Shown in pieces: positions 1-12,687 of a stretch of DNA of 64,000 nt (the first letter of the stretch is position 1; each line of letters opens with the position of its first letter). The notes beneath the pieces were generated by a model, which searched no databases, was not told the DNA's origin, and saw only the letters and a program-made list of their open reading frames with translations. Source of the DNA: Calycina herbarum (lineage: Eukaryota > Ascomycota > Leotiomycetes > Helotiales > Pezizellaceae). The DNA lies in contig LLEY01000072.1 of NCBI GenBank assembly GCA_001414485.1, positions 248,001 to 312,000 on the forward strand, given 5' to 3'. The position numbers and the translations under genes are program-made.

Positions 1-1
1 C

Positions 2-1164
2 TGCTTGGACAGAACCAATGTTGTCCAGAATTACATTGGCAAAAGGGCACTGGAGCAGCAATTGAAAGACGAGGGAATTGATTTCAGTCTTCAAGCCGAT
101 CAAGCCACTCAGTGGTTCAACATGCTGTGGGCAGATAATGGCGATGCGGTATCGAAACAGTACGCTTCAACTGCCGCGATGAAGGGAGACTTTACTCGTA
201 CACGAAAGCGAGATTACAAGGGAGCTATAACAGACATGGGTCTTTCAATATCAAGATTTTACAGCGGGTAGGCAGCCAAGAGAGCACGTTTTATTTTCCT
301 TACTAACCTTTTCACAGCATCGTCAACGATTTTTTTAGCCAAGCAGCCATTGACTTTTTCCTTGGCAACATGTCGAGTCTAGTCTTCGACGACTTCGAGT
401 CCAACCTGATGAGTCGGGACCCGGCCGTCTCCATGCAGAGAATGCGTCAACAAGCCATCGAAGCATGCCAGAAACTTGTAGTTGCAGACGAGGACGAGGA
501 AATGATTGGCGGGTGGACATTACTCACCCCCAACGTCCCGAACACCATCAAATCATCTCCCTTCGAGGAATCAATCCTCCTCCTAACCGACTCGGGACTC
601 TACTCATGTCGTTTCGACTGGAACATGGAGAAAGTCTCATCCTTTGAACGCGTGTCCTTGGAGCACATCATCAGTATCAAATACGGCATCTACATCACCT
701 CAACCCTTACAGCCTCTCAAGCCGATGAAACAAGGAATGTGGGATTCGTGGTTACCTACAAAGTCGGGAAAAACGACATTTCACGCGTAAATACTAGATC
801 AATGGCAAACGTTGCATTGGATTTACCAGGCGGTTTATCTACCGCACCTCTCACCCAAGGTATTGCAGCCTTGATAGGAAGACCATCGTCACCTGCGGAT
901 CGTGTATTAGCATTGAAAGCACTTTCCACTCGCTCCGCCGTTTCATCGGATGGAACCGATCACCAGCTGAGCGAGCTGGAACAAGTCAGTGGGATCTGCG
1001 CCGAAATAGAACGGATGATCCTTCTCGGGCAGGTTGTTGAGATCGGTACCGAAAGGGGGGAGTTGGTTGAGAAGGGGGATATTATCAGTTTGGCTGAAGC
1101 GAGGAAATCGACTGGGCTGCTTGAACAACTTGGTCATAGTTTTAAGAAGCTCATTTGGGCGTGA
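2..1164 (+). CDS. Sac-domain phosphoinositide phosphatase with hSac2 domain, C-terminal part
   Basis: The gene enters from the left edge; about 370 C-terminal residues are present. Exons are 2-267 and 318-1164, joined by a 50-nt intron with a TACTAAC branch point at 301. The first residues, CLDRTNVVQ, are the end of the Sac catalytic signature (Cys-x5-Arg-Thr/Ser), so the catalytic Arg is present and the Cys lies just outside or at the edge. The tail GIVNDFFSQAAIDFFLGN closes the Sac fold. The following roughly 270 residues, with an SPFEESILLLTDSGLY segment, look like the hSac2 homology domain of INPP5F-like proteins. Such enzymes remove phosphate from phosphoinositides on endosomal or Golgi membranes. 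Family assignment rests on motif recognition; the exact substrate cannot be told. The frame ends with TGA after LIWA. Confidence 0.85.
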
Positions 1165-4100
1165 TAAGGGGAAGCGAGGGGACTCGCTCGAGGTGTACGT
1201 ACAACTTCCCTTTCTAACCCTATGTGGAGTCGAGTCTGGAGCCTCTTTTAGCCGAGAGGCCTGGAGAGTAATGTCTGATCGGAAGAGTGGCTAGGCTGCA
1301 GCAGATAGACTTTCTGTATGTACATAGTAGTAGATAATATATGCCCCATAAACCGGCACCCTCTAGACTCACTACCTGCATCTGGGGTGCATGAAGAGCA
1401 TGGCGATGATTCTGCGGGAGAGAAGAAATGCTATCATAATGGCCTGACTTTTCCAAAAAGTAGCCTGTGGCAGACGCCTTTTACTTCTTCAGATTCCCTA
1501 TCGTGTGGCTTTTGAACTCGTGCCCTCCATGTCGAAATATTGCTGGCTTCTTTGGAGTTTGACCGCTGGCCGATGGGTTGCCTCTTTGGATTTCCCTTGG
1601 CTGCATCACATCGCTGTTCATCTATTCCTTGGCCGAAAACGAACCAATGGCCATGAATTGTGATAAACATGTTCAAATCATGTCAGCACTCCCACGGAAA
1701 GCAAATCAGATGCGATCAAACATGCAGCGGGGTCTGCGAGAGGCTGTTAATGGTATGCATAAAAGTACGGAAAGAGATCCGCCAAGCGGGCACCAAGCGG
1801 AATCTTGTGCAAGATATGCAATGTATATGCACCTTGATGATTCAGATTTCAAGGGTCCCCTTCACTAGCCTTCTTTCGTGTCTTTTTTTGTTTTGCTTTT
1901 GCTTTTGGTGAACTATGGGTACTTCTGATGTGCGCAATACTTGCTTCCGATCTAGGTAAAATACGATCTGCAAGGAATTGAAGTGTGTGGTTGCATCCAA
2001 TAATAAGCTTACCGGTGACGCAGAGTTTTGGGAAGGGTCGAGTACCAAATATGGGGAAGATATCCTGTGATTGTTTTGGAGGGGCTTGTGTAGGGTGTTT
2101 GCGGAGACGGACGGTACAGGTTCGGTGCATAATTCAAAGTTAAATACTCTCAAGCCTTGTGGTGTTAGGTTGTGGGGATTCAAGGGACCGAAAACATTGC
2201 GGGGAACGGGATTAGATAATTAGCACTCGTGCCCAACTTGGCTTTTAAATTTTAAGTTTGAGAAGATCCAGCTCCTCAGAAATCTTTCACCAGAAAAAGC
2301 TTCAAATTTTGAAAGTACTCACAATCATCCAAACAGGTAAGATTGTACTTGCCATTGTACCACTCACAATCGCCGAGGAAGTAACCCGGAGAAATCACAA
2401 TCTGACATTCAGGACCCCTAGAAAATCTCCAAATGTTCGATCAGGGTTCGTCAAGGCTTCGATGCATCTCTCCCATGGGGTCCCCCAGCCCAACCTCCCA
2501 ACCCGAACATCCAACGTTACCCCCCCCCGCGTGCTCGCTGGGCCGTGCCAGGACATCAAGGCGGCCAGTGGTTACAGAAAGAGACCTAGGCCTTCTGCAA
2601 ACAACACGCCATTCCAATCGTATCCAGATCGCTGTTCCTGGGGCATTTGGAAACGCTCAAATTTCCGCCAACCATGGTGGGTACCAGACTTGGTAGCTTC
2701 CCGCCCTTAGAGAGATCCCTACATGCGAGTGCCATTGTTGCAGATCCATCTAAAGCTTTTAGGTTTTGTCTCCATCTTTAAGGCTCATGACAAAGGGAGC
2801 GTGCTTGAGGCTCAAAGGAAGGATACTTCCTTCCGAAAGATATAAATAATGTAAACGAAAAGATACAAATGACTTCGTGGGGCTACTTCTTCACCGCTCA
2901 GCACCAAGTAGGCTATACGGGAATATTCTCTATAGACAGCCTCGTATCAGTGTGGAAGTGTACATCGAAGGATGAGAAACGGAGTGCGTGCGAACTCTTT
3001 TCGGAGTATGCCGAGACGAGTTCTTCCGTGCAACAGAACATCGGTGAACACTTGAGATGCCGTACTTGTACATCAACTAGACTTGATTGCCCGATCAGGA
3101 GAATTGCGAAGAAGATCACTTCTCCAAGTAACCATCAACAATAAGGAAACAGAGCCTTGGGCGCATGGCTGAACTTGGTATTGGATGATACCCATGTCCG
3201 GAGATAAACTTTTCTTGCTTGACTTTGAAAAAAACGAACCAGGGTGGTAAGTCATCGGTGGGATATGAGCCGACCTTGCAGTTTTCAAAGATGGGGTATT
3301 TCCAGCACGCTAGGGAGCATTTATGAAGATATAAAAATAAAAGAAGTTGAAAGTGATTGAGCCTAATCAAGAACATGAAGATTCTCTTCACGTAAAAGGG
3401 AGATTCCCAAGAGCACTAACTCGTGGCTCCAGTAACCTTACAGTGAAGTGGAATTGTCCAATCCAAGGATTAACATAATACGTCACAGTTTGGGTTTGAG
3501 GAATTGTAACTAAACAATCCCATCCCGCAATCCTCCCGCAAAGAGGCCGCAAAGGGCCGCAGATGCAGCCGCTCATTTAAGCATACAGATGTTACGCTCC
3601 TACTGCCGATATCACTTGGATCAAAAACCCAAGATACAAATGTCTCGAGATTTTCCCGGGATTCTTCCTACAACTGTTGACGATCGTAGCGTGTTTGAGC
3701 CATTCGGCAAGACTCTATGAATAGGTATTTCATCACCAGAGACCAAAAGCAAATACGAGAAGCACCCTGTTGACAATGCTCAACATAGAGAAAGTAAATC
3801 TTCAAGCTGAGGGAGCTGCGTCGCTCCAACAGGCACCCCTGGTTCTTGCGGCAATTGGGGGCTTAAGGATGCTCCCTCTTGCCACGTGGCCCCCCAAAGG
3901 CTTGATGTAAGACGGGAGAAATAAGATTTCCCATTTTAATTGTAGGATTGAGGTTTTAGGGAAAGTTTCTCTGCTTCCTAAACAGAATATGGTGCATATC
4001 AGAACTCATCATGATATGGAATGAGACGGCTAGGCTGGCCGTGTACCGACGTCCAATCGATATGGTGAAATTGCAGCAGTATGAATGTGTAGAGCATGTG

Positions 4101-5584
4101 AAGTCTACCATGCTGCACTTCATCTGCATTTCGGTGTCGATGATTTGAAGGAAGAATGCCTGAGTCATCGCAATGTGTATTACGTAGAGCACACTTCACA
4201 GCTCGTCAAGCAAAAGTCATGTCTCTCATTAGCAGATACCGAATCCAGCTGCAAGAAGTGCATGCTCAGAATGAATGCAACCTTATGCACGCTTTTAACC
4301 TTATCCCTTATCGGTGGTTTCTACCGGTTCGATTGATTACATCGACTTATGTCGTGGTACCAAGTTATGTAGTTGGCCATTTTTGGAACAAAACAATGTT
4401 GATAGGAGAGAGTTGTCCGATATCGTTGGAAAGTTGTTGTTCGGAAGGCTAAAATGATGAGGAAAACCCCTTGCCCAGTGATGTTAAGAAGAAAATGAGT
4501 AGGTGTAGGGTTCTCATCCACCTCTTGCCTTGTAGCCTCATGGCCTGAAGCAAAATCTGTTGTTCCACATCTAAAAGGAATAGGCCGTAATTGCGGGTCG
4601 GGCTCCTTCGAGACCCGAAGCTGTGGTTTCCCACGAGTACGGCAATGTAGAGAGGGCTGTGCTACCATCAAACTTAGGGGTCCAAACGGAGCTACTTCCA
4701 GTGTAAAATACTGAAAGCATTATTCAGGAATCTAGGAGTACGTCTTTTGGTACTTCAAAGTAGTATACAGATCTGGCGGGCAAACTGGCCGAGCTACTCC
4801 CCGGGGGAAGGTTTATACCCTTGGTCTTGACAAGTCATCAAGCAGTTTTCCTTTACGACAAGCGGGCAATATGCAGGATGGAGGTAAACCCGATGCTGTC
4901 AGCCCGCATAAGTGAGGAAAAAATCCCAGGGCTCGAGGGGCATGGACGGACTTGGCACCCTCAAAGATGGGTTGTTGTTGCTTACGACAGCAGATTCGTG
5001 CTTACTATGCACACTTTGGACATACACTAGTAGACCAAAGTTCAACGTAAGCGACCTTCCATCCATTTTCGAATTTAGGTAATGCTTTTTGGTTGATGTG
5101 AGTGGTCGATAGCCTGGGAGGGGTCGGCATCTCCACCACTTCCCACGTTTCGAGGAACCCCTACCATACGAAGGACACTTTTAAAGCCCCCCGGGAGCGG
5201 AGGTTCAGCTCCATGTCAAAGCTTACATCCTTATTTTCTGCGAGGACAATGATTGGTGATTACATTATCCCTTTGGGGAATCGATTCGAAAGCGGAGACG
5301 GAAAGCGGCACGCCATAACTTCTGAGGTGTAGAGGGCATACCAACCATTCCAAAACTTATGATCCTGGGGCCGTTGGGGTCGATGGTACCGAGGAGTAGC
5401 CTCGAGTCCATAAGGGTGCCACCGCCCATATTTTGTTGATTTCAAAAGTCTTCCCATTGAGGTATCGTCAAACCTAGCACTTCCAACAAGAAAACCATTG
5501 ACACACATCCTTGGCAACCAAGAACACAACCTCACCACAACTTGACAACTAGCCTCAGTTATCTATCGCGTCCAATTTTGTGCC
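1165..5584. other. gene-free intergenic stretch, 4.4 kb
   Basis: I find no supportable gene here on either strand. Open frames are short, lack family features and most lack ATG starts. A C9 tract lies near 2520 and an imperfect GC-rich hairpin (TTGGGGGC against GGCCCCCCAA) near 3854-3898. The last part, about 5500-5584, is the leader of the bZIP gene. Confidence 0.6.
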
Positions 5585-6339
5585 ATGGCTTCAGGGTCAT
5601 ATTCTCCAGATGGACAGCACATATCCTCAACAGGAGAACTGATTCCAGGATTGTATGATGGAACATCGAGTGAATCTTCGGCAAGCTCCCCTCTGAATTA
5701 CAATGTAAGCCTCCCCACCCGGATTTCCGAGTGTTTCCAAGTCGGCCCAGCTCATCATTGTACAGGCATTCGACAGTTCATATGGTGGAAACAACTACAT
5801 GTCATATCCAAACTTTCCAATGCAATACCCAACACACGGAGACGGCACTGCGCCAGTGGGACTCATACCAGTCGAGTTGGAGATCGAAGGTCTGTACGAA
5901 GACTACGATCGCAGAAGGAAGAATGGAAGCGAGAAAATTGTATCATCCCATGTGCATTCGGTAGGTGCTCCAATGGCCGTGTGGTGATAACAGCAAGCTT
6001 ATCGTTTCGCAGCGACGCAGAGCTCAGAACCGCGCATCCCAGCGAGCTTTCCGGGATCGGAAAGAGAAGCACATGAGAGAACTCGAACAACGACTGGCTG
6101 AACTCGAGGGCCGACATACCAACCTCTCCCGTTCATACGAGTCGCTGCAGATGGAATACAGCAGTGTGAAGCAAGAACTGGACAGTCTCAAGGAAAACGC
6201 CCGACTCGAAGGGTCGCCCAGGAGCTACCAGTCGTCCAAAGAAGTCGAGGACTCCCAACGCGAGATTCTCGATCCATTGCTCTTCGACGTTTCGGCCTTC
6301 TGTTTCGATCAAGAAGATGTTCCCCATGGAAGAGATTGA
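5585..6339 (+). CDS. bZIP transcription factor, Yap/AP-1-like
   Basis: A 213-aa product from three exons, 5585-5704, 5766-5960 and 6013-6339, with introns of 61 and 52 nt. The first 105 residues are Ser/Gly/Tyr-rich and probably disordered. Residues about 106-165 hold the DNA-binding part: RRRAQNRASQRAFRDRKEKH carries the NxxSQxxFRxRK pattern of fungal Yap-type basic regions, followed by a leucine zipper with heptad hydrophobics (LEQRLAELE, then LQMEYSSVKQELDSL). This kind of factor sits in the nucleus and often controls stress responses or secondary metabolism. The protein is short for a Yap factor and lacks an evident cysteine-rich redox domain, having a single Cys near the C-terminus; this recalls the compact RsmA-like group. 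The start has context TGCCATGG. The 3' end could be extended by an unseen intron. Confidence 0.85.
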
Positions 6340-7401
6340 AGTGGATATTCAGGTGGTGTGATTGATGGTGGCTAGTTGGCCAGAGGACTTCGCAGAGTAA
6401 TATGCGATACGATGCAAGTGATGCGCGCGACCCGACGCTATCCGGGGGCTTTCTGGAGTTTGGGAGGCATCAGGTGTCGTGGGAAAATACAAGAGCAATG
6501 AATGGTGCAGTCCACTTTGGACATGCTTGCTCAGGGCGTCGGCAGGTAGGATTTCGTGGATTTCTTGGGGCGTACGGGGTTCTTCTTCGGCTTTCTCCTC
6601 TGGGAATGGTTCTGCGGTTCAGCGGTTCAGCGGCGGGGTTAGAGATGGTTCTGCATCTCTGGCCGCATTTAACGATCCAGTGCATGGTGTTGTTTTGTCG
6701 AGATTATGTGTACGGCAATGCCGCAAATAACTTTGTGAATAATGATTAAAATGAATCACCTTGTGGTGCCAATTCCCGCTCTTGTGCATGGTTTCCATCT
6801 TGCTCGTCTCGATTACGGATTCGGTCGATGTTTTGGGGAATTAATCGGCCTCTTTTGAGGTTGTCGCGAACGCGTGCTGGAGGAGTTGGGTTGGGTGGGT
6901 GTCCGAGGTGGAGATCAGGCTTCACTGCTGCTGCAGGTGGGAAAATTCGCGGCAGGCATGGCGTCGCATTCGTGCCAAGGTCGAATTGGAGAGAACGAGC
7001 CTCGACGATTATTTGGTGCTCTCTTGACGGTGGAGATGATAGTTTGAGCGAAAAAAGTAGGTTATTGTAGCAAAAATGGATCGTGGATCGTCAGGCCATG
7101 TACACGTGACCCTGAGTTTTAACTCCAGCTAAAAGCGGCAGCTGTTTAATGTAGCCTCTACTTCAAAGTGGATGACCACATTAATCCTCCCAGATAGTTC
7201 AGTCTATAAACAATTGATCCAATTCCTCCTTACTTTCAGCGCAATTGCCTGAATCATAACAGGGAGCTAGAATGTTAAACCTGACTAGTTACTGCCGCTT
7301 TTGCCGATCACAAGCCCAACTTCTTTTCGCTATACCCCTCCAATACCCCTCATCATCCCACATATTTCAGAAAGTCGAAATCTCACCAACAACTCAACAA
7401 G
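6340..7401. other. intergenic, no gene seen
   Basis: About 1.06 kb between the bZIP stop and the hydrolase start. Two overlapping plus-strand open frames at 6402-6749 are Gly/Arg-rich and have no family features, so I treat them as chance frames. The CT-rich segment at 7240-7400 is the likely promoter and leader of the hydrolase. Confidence 0.5.
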
Positions 7402-8672
7402 ATGCTAATCAACGAAACCCATAAGGATGTTGCAACCAAGGCCAATGGACAAGATGGCTCCATGAGTGAGGACCCTCCCCAAACTTCCCCTCGTATCCGA
7501 TTACCGTGTGGTTGAAACATGAAGGACTGATGGCGTGGTGTTGCTTTGCATAGGAATCTTCCTCTTCCACCCCTCCATCCCCGGTTATCCAAATGCGTGT
7601 GTTGGATCCTCCAAGAAGATTGCAACCTCAATCTTGTATACGAAGAGCTATCAGCTGATTCCTCTTCAGTCGCTTCCCCTCCGTCGTTTTATTCAGCGAG
7701 ATCTATCAAGGTTCGCAGAGTTCATAACCTGATATAGCTATAATTAGCTACATGGTTCAGAAACTCATCCGTTTATCATAGTCACTGGTCCAGTAGCACG
7801 TTTTGCCCGTCAGATCGCAGGTCAAGGCTACATTGTTGCAGCTCCATCCTCGTATCATGAGTTCACCGGACCCGAACCTTTAGCATATGATGTCCCGGGT
7901 ACGGATGCTGGCAATGATTACAAGATCAAGAAGGTATTTGCAAACTTTTAAACCGAACCAAGCACAACAGCTCACTGTACAGACATTGGCGGGTTACGAC
8001 GAGGATTCGACCCTATCTATCGACACTCTTCTATCACTCCCAACATGCAATGGTCGAATCGGAGCTACTGGAATGGTATGAAACATTCCCTTTTGTTGCA
8101 TTTCAAAAACTACAATCCTGATCATGGTTGAGATTTGGTTTCATATCTCCTCCCTCGTCCCTATTCTTCAAAACAACCTAATATGACACAGTGTCTTGGA
8201 GGCCATCTGGCATATCGATGTGCACTTGATCCACGAGTCTCAGCTGTGGTAACCTACTTCGCAACCGATCTCCACTCAGCAACCCTCGGAGCAGGCATGA
8301 AAGACGACTCTCTCGCTCGAGCAGGAGAAATCAAGGCCGAGTTGGCAATGATCCATGGCACCAAAGATAACCATGTTCCACCTGAGGGACGTGATTTAAT
8401 TCGCAAAACCCTACGAGAAAAGGGAGTTGTCTTCTCTTGGTATGAGGTTGCTGGAGCACAACGTAAGTAAAGTTTGCGTCAGAAGTATTTTTGAAGCTTT
8501 TCTAATTTTGGATCTAGATGCATTTATTCGGGACGAGCTTTCCAAGGGTCGTTACGATCCGGCTATCACTAAGATATGTTTTGAGATCCTTCTTGAGCTT
8601 TTTGGGCGTACTTTGAAACTTGACCTTGGATCTCACGATGGGAAGGAGCAGAAGATTGAGGATATCTGTTAA
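7402..8672 (+). CDS. dienelactone hydrolase family protein
   Basis: Seven exons give 272 aa: 7402-7465, 7554-7596, 7670-7710, 7782-7933, 7983-8075, 8192-8462 and 8518-8672. All splice sites are GT-AG and phases match. The alpha/beta-hydrolase triad is visible: nucleophile Cys132 in GATGMCLGGH, Asp190 in GTKDNHVPP and His222 in GAQHAF, whose codon is split by the last intron. A Cys nucleophile in G-x-C-x-G context is diagnostic of the DLH family, which opens lactones such as dienelactone. Conserved blocks FHPSIPGYP, FSEIYQVTGPVARFARQIA and SSYHEFTGPEP match the larger fungal DLH group. Early exons are only 41-64 nt, so simple ORF finding splits the gene badly. Cytosolic, as no signal peptide is seen. 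The true substrate is unknown. Confidence 0.92.
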
Positions 8673-9435
8673 GTCTTCAGGTTCCAGCCCTGGTAGGTTT
8701 ACCTGGAATGCCATATGACTTCTCGTGGGGCGTGCATATATGCACAGCAGGCCATAACATGAAAGATTGCTTATGAATGATTGAAGGCTCCATGTCCGAT
8801 ACTGCTAGCAGCAATTTCAAAATCCATCAAATGGTTTCAAACATCACATTTTGCCCCAAACGTCTTTGCTTTTTCTTCCATTTATTGAAGCCTGTTTTGC
8901 GAATTTCAAGAAAGTGGGCATTGCAACTATTTTGAAAAGCAGTGTACGAAGCAGTCTAGACAAATTAGAGAAGGTTTGGGAGTATCAATTAACTTTTTCC
9001 AAGCCTTCTGGGATAATGTATTTAATTGTCTCAGACCTTTCGTACAAATCTGCTCGTTAATACCCACTCCTCTTCATTCTACTTGGATGGTCCGACCTCC
9101 TTCTCAGACAAACTCCTTCAAAGATTGCTAGTTGTCTTGATTCACTTTCCTACCCCCGAAACAAAAATCCATTATGTTAACAACCACATTGTTCATTGAA
9201 ACCCCATGAAACTTCTTTATATCGCATCCTCAAACCATCTTTGTTCTTTCTCCCAGCGCTATAACCATTCCTTATCATAACGGTTTCACTTTCGGTCTTA
9301 GTCTAAAAACAGGAGTAAAGATAGCAAAAGCAGAGACGTACAAGTATATCAAGCACAGAGAAAGGGACAACTCTTTTGTATTCTCAAGTATCATTACTTT
9401 ACAATAACCGCACATCTCAAAAAAAACAACCGAAA
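8673..9435. other. intergenic, no gene seen
   Basis: About 760 nt of moderately AT-rich sequence. It holds the 3' end of the hydrolase transcript and, from about 9240, an A- and CT-rich leader for the next ORF. No structured RNA or repeat is evident. Confidence 0.5.
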
Positions 9436-10545
9436 ATGAAGTATGAACATCCACCCATTTCCTCGATGAAAAAGAAGCCACAAGAAGGATTGAAGGAGTA
9501 TCCTTTTTCAGCCGTCAGACAACTGATGCACGCTGAAAGTTATGAGAAGGTAACTCGGCAGTACATAGCAAAGGCACCTTTCGCAATCAATTTATCGATA
9601 GAGGAGGTAACGGATGAGGAAATGAGCGACTATTTCTACTCGCCGTCACCTATATCAACAACTGAGAGCATGAAAAAGGAGGAGATGAGCGACTATCATC
9701 TGTACCTCCCATCACCAACACCAATGTCACCCCACCCCTCATCGCAATGTACAAAGACGGAGGACAGTGATTATAGTAATTATAGCAATCTTTCATACAC
9801 ACTATTACCGAGTCCAACTCCTCCGATTCAATCGATTGAGAAGATGGAGGAGAGTGGGGAGTATTCGTATCGACCATTTCCTACGAGGATGTCACTTGCT
9901 TCCATTCCACCACCAGCCCAGATTTCAAGCCGGCCCATCCAATCAGCCAAGAGAAGACTTGTTCTCCCTCCAATTCTACTGCCATATCTAGAACCCAGAA
10001 TCTTGGTCGAACCACCGAACCCCTTTCGGAAACGGGAGCTATCAAGAGCGATGCAGAACTACCTTGGTAACATACGGCTCGCGCCTCTGAAACCAAGAAT
10101 GGCAAAGCAACGAGTTCAAAAACCACAACAGCAGATTTCGAGAAAACAAATTGCCAGCGGTGGTGCAAAGCTTCTTCGACCGCTCAAAACTCAGACCACG
10201 AAGCAAAAGCGAAAAAATCAAGCACCTCACAAACCATCGCTAGAAGCAAAGCCCTCGCCAGCCCACTCACCGACCCCAACTCCATCCCCAACCACAACAG
10301 GCTTCCTCAACATCTTCAACGATTCCATCGCCCCCAACATCTCGTCCCTATTCTCCGACTGGTCATCCAATTCCAACTCCAAACACCCACCCCGAGCCTT
10401 ATCCCGAAACACTTCCTCCATCGGCTCAAACCCCTTCGAAAACTTTGAAGAGTTCGAAGATTTCTGGCAACGAGCGAGAGAAAGAAGAGACGGACCAAGA
10501 CTTGAGGCCACGCCTTCGCTTTCTCCTATGAGCCGATTTCCGTAG
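9436..10545 (+). CDS. uncharacterised low-complexity protein with repeated EEMSDY/PSP modules
   Basis: An intronless 369-aa ORF. I start it at the first ATG of the open frame (MKYEHPPISS), which has a good A-rich upstream context. I recognise no domain. Residues about 55-150 hold three or four degenerate modules, each an acidic Ser-Asp-Tyr or Gly-Glu-Tyr motif (EEMSDYF, EEMSDYH, EDSDYSN, ESGEYSY) followed by a Pro-Ser-Pro segment (YSPSPIS, YLPSPTPMS, LLPSPTPP). The middle is basic and Gln/Lys-rich. The C-terminus has a Ser/Pro stretch and an acidic aromatic patch, NPFENFEEFEDFW. Composition suggests a disordered protein, possibly phosphorylated at SP sites. Coding is supported by an uninterrupted frame of 370 codons with clear amino-acid bias. 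Confidence 0.65.
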   Translation: MKYEHPPISSMKKKPQEGLKEYPFSAVRQLMHAESYEKVTRQYIAKAPFAINLSIEEVTDEEMSDYFYSPSPISTTESMKKEEMSDYHLYLPSPTPMSPHPSSQCTKTEDSDYSNYSNLSYTLLPSPTPPIQSIEKMEESGEYSYRPFPTRMSLASIPPPAQISSRPIQSAKRRLVLPPILLPYLEPRILVEPPNPFRKRELSRAMQNYLGNIRLAPLKPRMAKQRVQKPQQQISRKQIASGGAKLLRPLKTQTTKQKRKNQAPHKPSLEAKPSPAHSPTPTPSPTTTGFLNIFNDSIAPNISSLFSDWSSNSNSKHPPRALSRNTSSIGSNPFENFEEFEDFWQRARERRDGPRLEATPSLSPMSRFP

Positions 10546-11056
10546 AGACGAGGAGGTATGAAAGGATGGACCTGGGTGGTAGGTGGTGAGATGGTTACCT
10601 AACACATAATGAATCCCGCATCTTTGAGTAATCAAAACTACCAAATTACAATTGACAAGGCTTTGTTTGTTGTGCATGACCCTGATAATTTGGTGTTTTT
10701 GAAATTTACGTAGGATCAAGGACTGTTGTGTAATTACACATAGGTTGTCTGCATTTCATGGCCTTGAAGAAGACGAGCTGAAAAATATACATTTGGGTTA
10801 TATGCAACAAAAGCGCAATGAGTAAAGAGCATGAAAACAATTCTAGTTGGGTCAAAGTATGTCACTGGCGACTTACTCACTTCCGCCAGGGGCACCCAAT
10901 GTTGCGGGGATAAAAACCACCTTTAAATTTCTATAAGTAAACACTGTTACGGAATTTAGGCAGTAGGTTGTACAGCAGGTGCTGAATCTTTGACCAAATT
11001 TTGAAATTATATAGTTCATGAATAGTGTTGGTAATTGGGGCTCGCTCCCAGATTAA
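10546..11056. other. intergenic, AT-rich
   Basis: AT-rich spacer after the low-complexity gene, with no gene, repeat or RNA that I can support. Confidence 0.45.
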
Positions 11057-12202
11057 AAAACCAAGTGGTTAAATTGTGAGGTCCCGTCCCTCAAATTCAT
11101 CACGAGTCACGACGCCTCTCTCCCTATCGAGTTAACTTCGCCTCTCTACAGCTCTCTTGTCCACGAAGTCGATTCCATATCTAAGAACACTTCGAAAGAA
11201 TCCAGCCCCAATCCTAGATCCTCCCAACCTTTCTCAGATCATAAATACAACTATCCTGGAACTTTTAAAGCAATAGAAGAAGAGGGTATAAGCAGAGCAA
11301 TGTCTGAATTACTTACACGTACTAGATTGTATTTGTATTTGCCGCCACCGCCTTCATTATTCTACCAATTCCCTAGACAATTGGTTCTCTTGAACTTCAC
11401 TTAGAAATATCTCATGGGCTGATTTTACGAGTTTTTAATTTTTTTAATTAATTGGTTCCAGAGAAAGAGTTATTATATCAAGTTTTTAATATATCCTTTA
11501 CGTTACTTCAATCAGGCTATCGTAGTATTATCAAAGATAACATCCAATCATCAATGCCATCGTCTTATGAATTGATTAATCAGTTCATCGAAGCCAAGTC
11601 AGTCTATAGTTTCTTACTATCAGAAATAACAGCAGTGAATACTGACTGGCAGGTAGCAAGAAGCCCTTACCAGGTAGCTTTTAGAAGCAATCTAGAGAAA
11701 GATCTTCCACAATCCCCATTGATGAAATAGAAATATCTGATCACCTTAATGAATCGAAAGCTACTAATGTCTCTCGAACGTAAGATCGAGAACCAAAAAG
11801 AACGGCTTGAACAATGTGGAGTTTGCGAAGTTGATTTGAAATCGCGAGAGCAGAAACATGATTGTCGTCTACGAAAAGAATAGTAGGAGTCTATTTTTCT
11901 TTGGCTGCCTAGGAGGGGCGAATTGCCGTTCTAAGTGCCGAGGCAAACAAACCAATAGCTTTAGTATTGAAATGAACAAAAGGGGATTAGATATCACACG
12001 TGCAATCAAATTGTCTGATGCTGAGCGGGAGGGAGAGTATGTCAATTTGAATGCAAATAACATAGCAATCTTTGTAAAGGTACAAACATTCCCAATTGCC
12101 TTGGGCATCAATTGGAGCAAGAGGCAGCCTCAAGCGAAAGATTCGGATAGGAGTCGCAACACCCCGGGCGAAGGATCCCATCCCCTACCTAACGACACCT
12201 AA
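11057..12202 (+). pseudogene. decayed coding-like island, unidentified
   Basis: Three successive plus-strand open segments in different frames have protein-like composition but no joint intact model: 11057-11404 (115 codons open, no early ATG, containing SRAMSELLTRTRLYLY), 11452-11730 (QSGYRSIIKDNIQSSMPSSY) and 11858-12202. Between them, around 11740-11880, a Lys/Glu-rich stretch ends in CGVCEVDLKSREQKHDC, which has a Cys/His spacing like a zinc-binding motif. I cannot name the family. The pattern fits a gene or transposon relic broken by stops and indels; a multi-exon gene with odd introns is the alternative. Confidence 0.3.
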
Positions 12203-12687
12203 CACAGCCCAATCCATGCACACCTTGCTGCAAGCCAACAAAAGCATATAATGAAATACGCGTGACTCATGCTAGGGCATCGGTGAGGCAGTTAATGTAT
12301 CCGTGCATTGTGCAGCCTGATTCGGTCAGTGAATAAATACTCATACATAAGAAACACGACAATCCCCCTTCCAAGCTTTCCTTCGCCTGACGAGTGCTAT
12401 ACGAAGGAATCCGAAATTTTGTCAGGAACGAAGATAAAAGGGCTTTCATGATATCGACATGGACATGGAGAATCATGGTATCGATAGCGAAAGGTTCGTC
12501 GAGGCTGTCGAAAGTCGGCGTGGGTTTTGAATCGTCATATATCAACAAAGTATAAAGGAATCGTCTGCCCCCCTTGAAGCACGGAAAATATGCTGATATG
12601 GTATTGTACAGGCAAAAGGAACTCCACCATCATATCAAATCGAGGACTCGAACAACACTTTTTCTCAGTACTACCAAGTGTTAGCTA
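12203..12687. other. intergenic, no gene seen
   Basis: About 480 nt between the decayed island and the 3' end of the minus-strand RS-rich gene. Nothing recognisable. Confidence 0.45.

Noticed and set aside
7402..7740. first hydrolase judged broken because the frame runs into unrelated sequence after GYPNA
   Set aside because: A GT-AG intron at 7597-7669 restores ARFPSVVLFSEIYQ, so the gene is intact.
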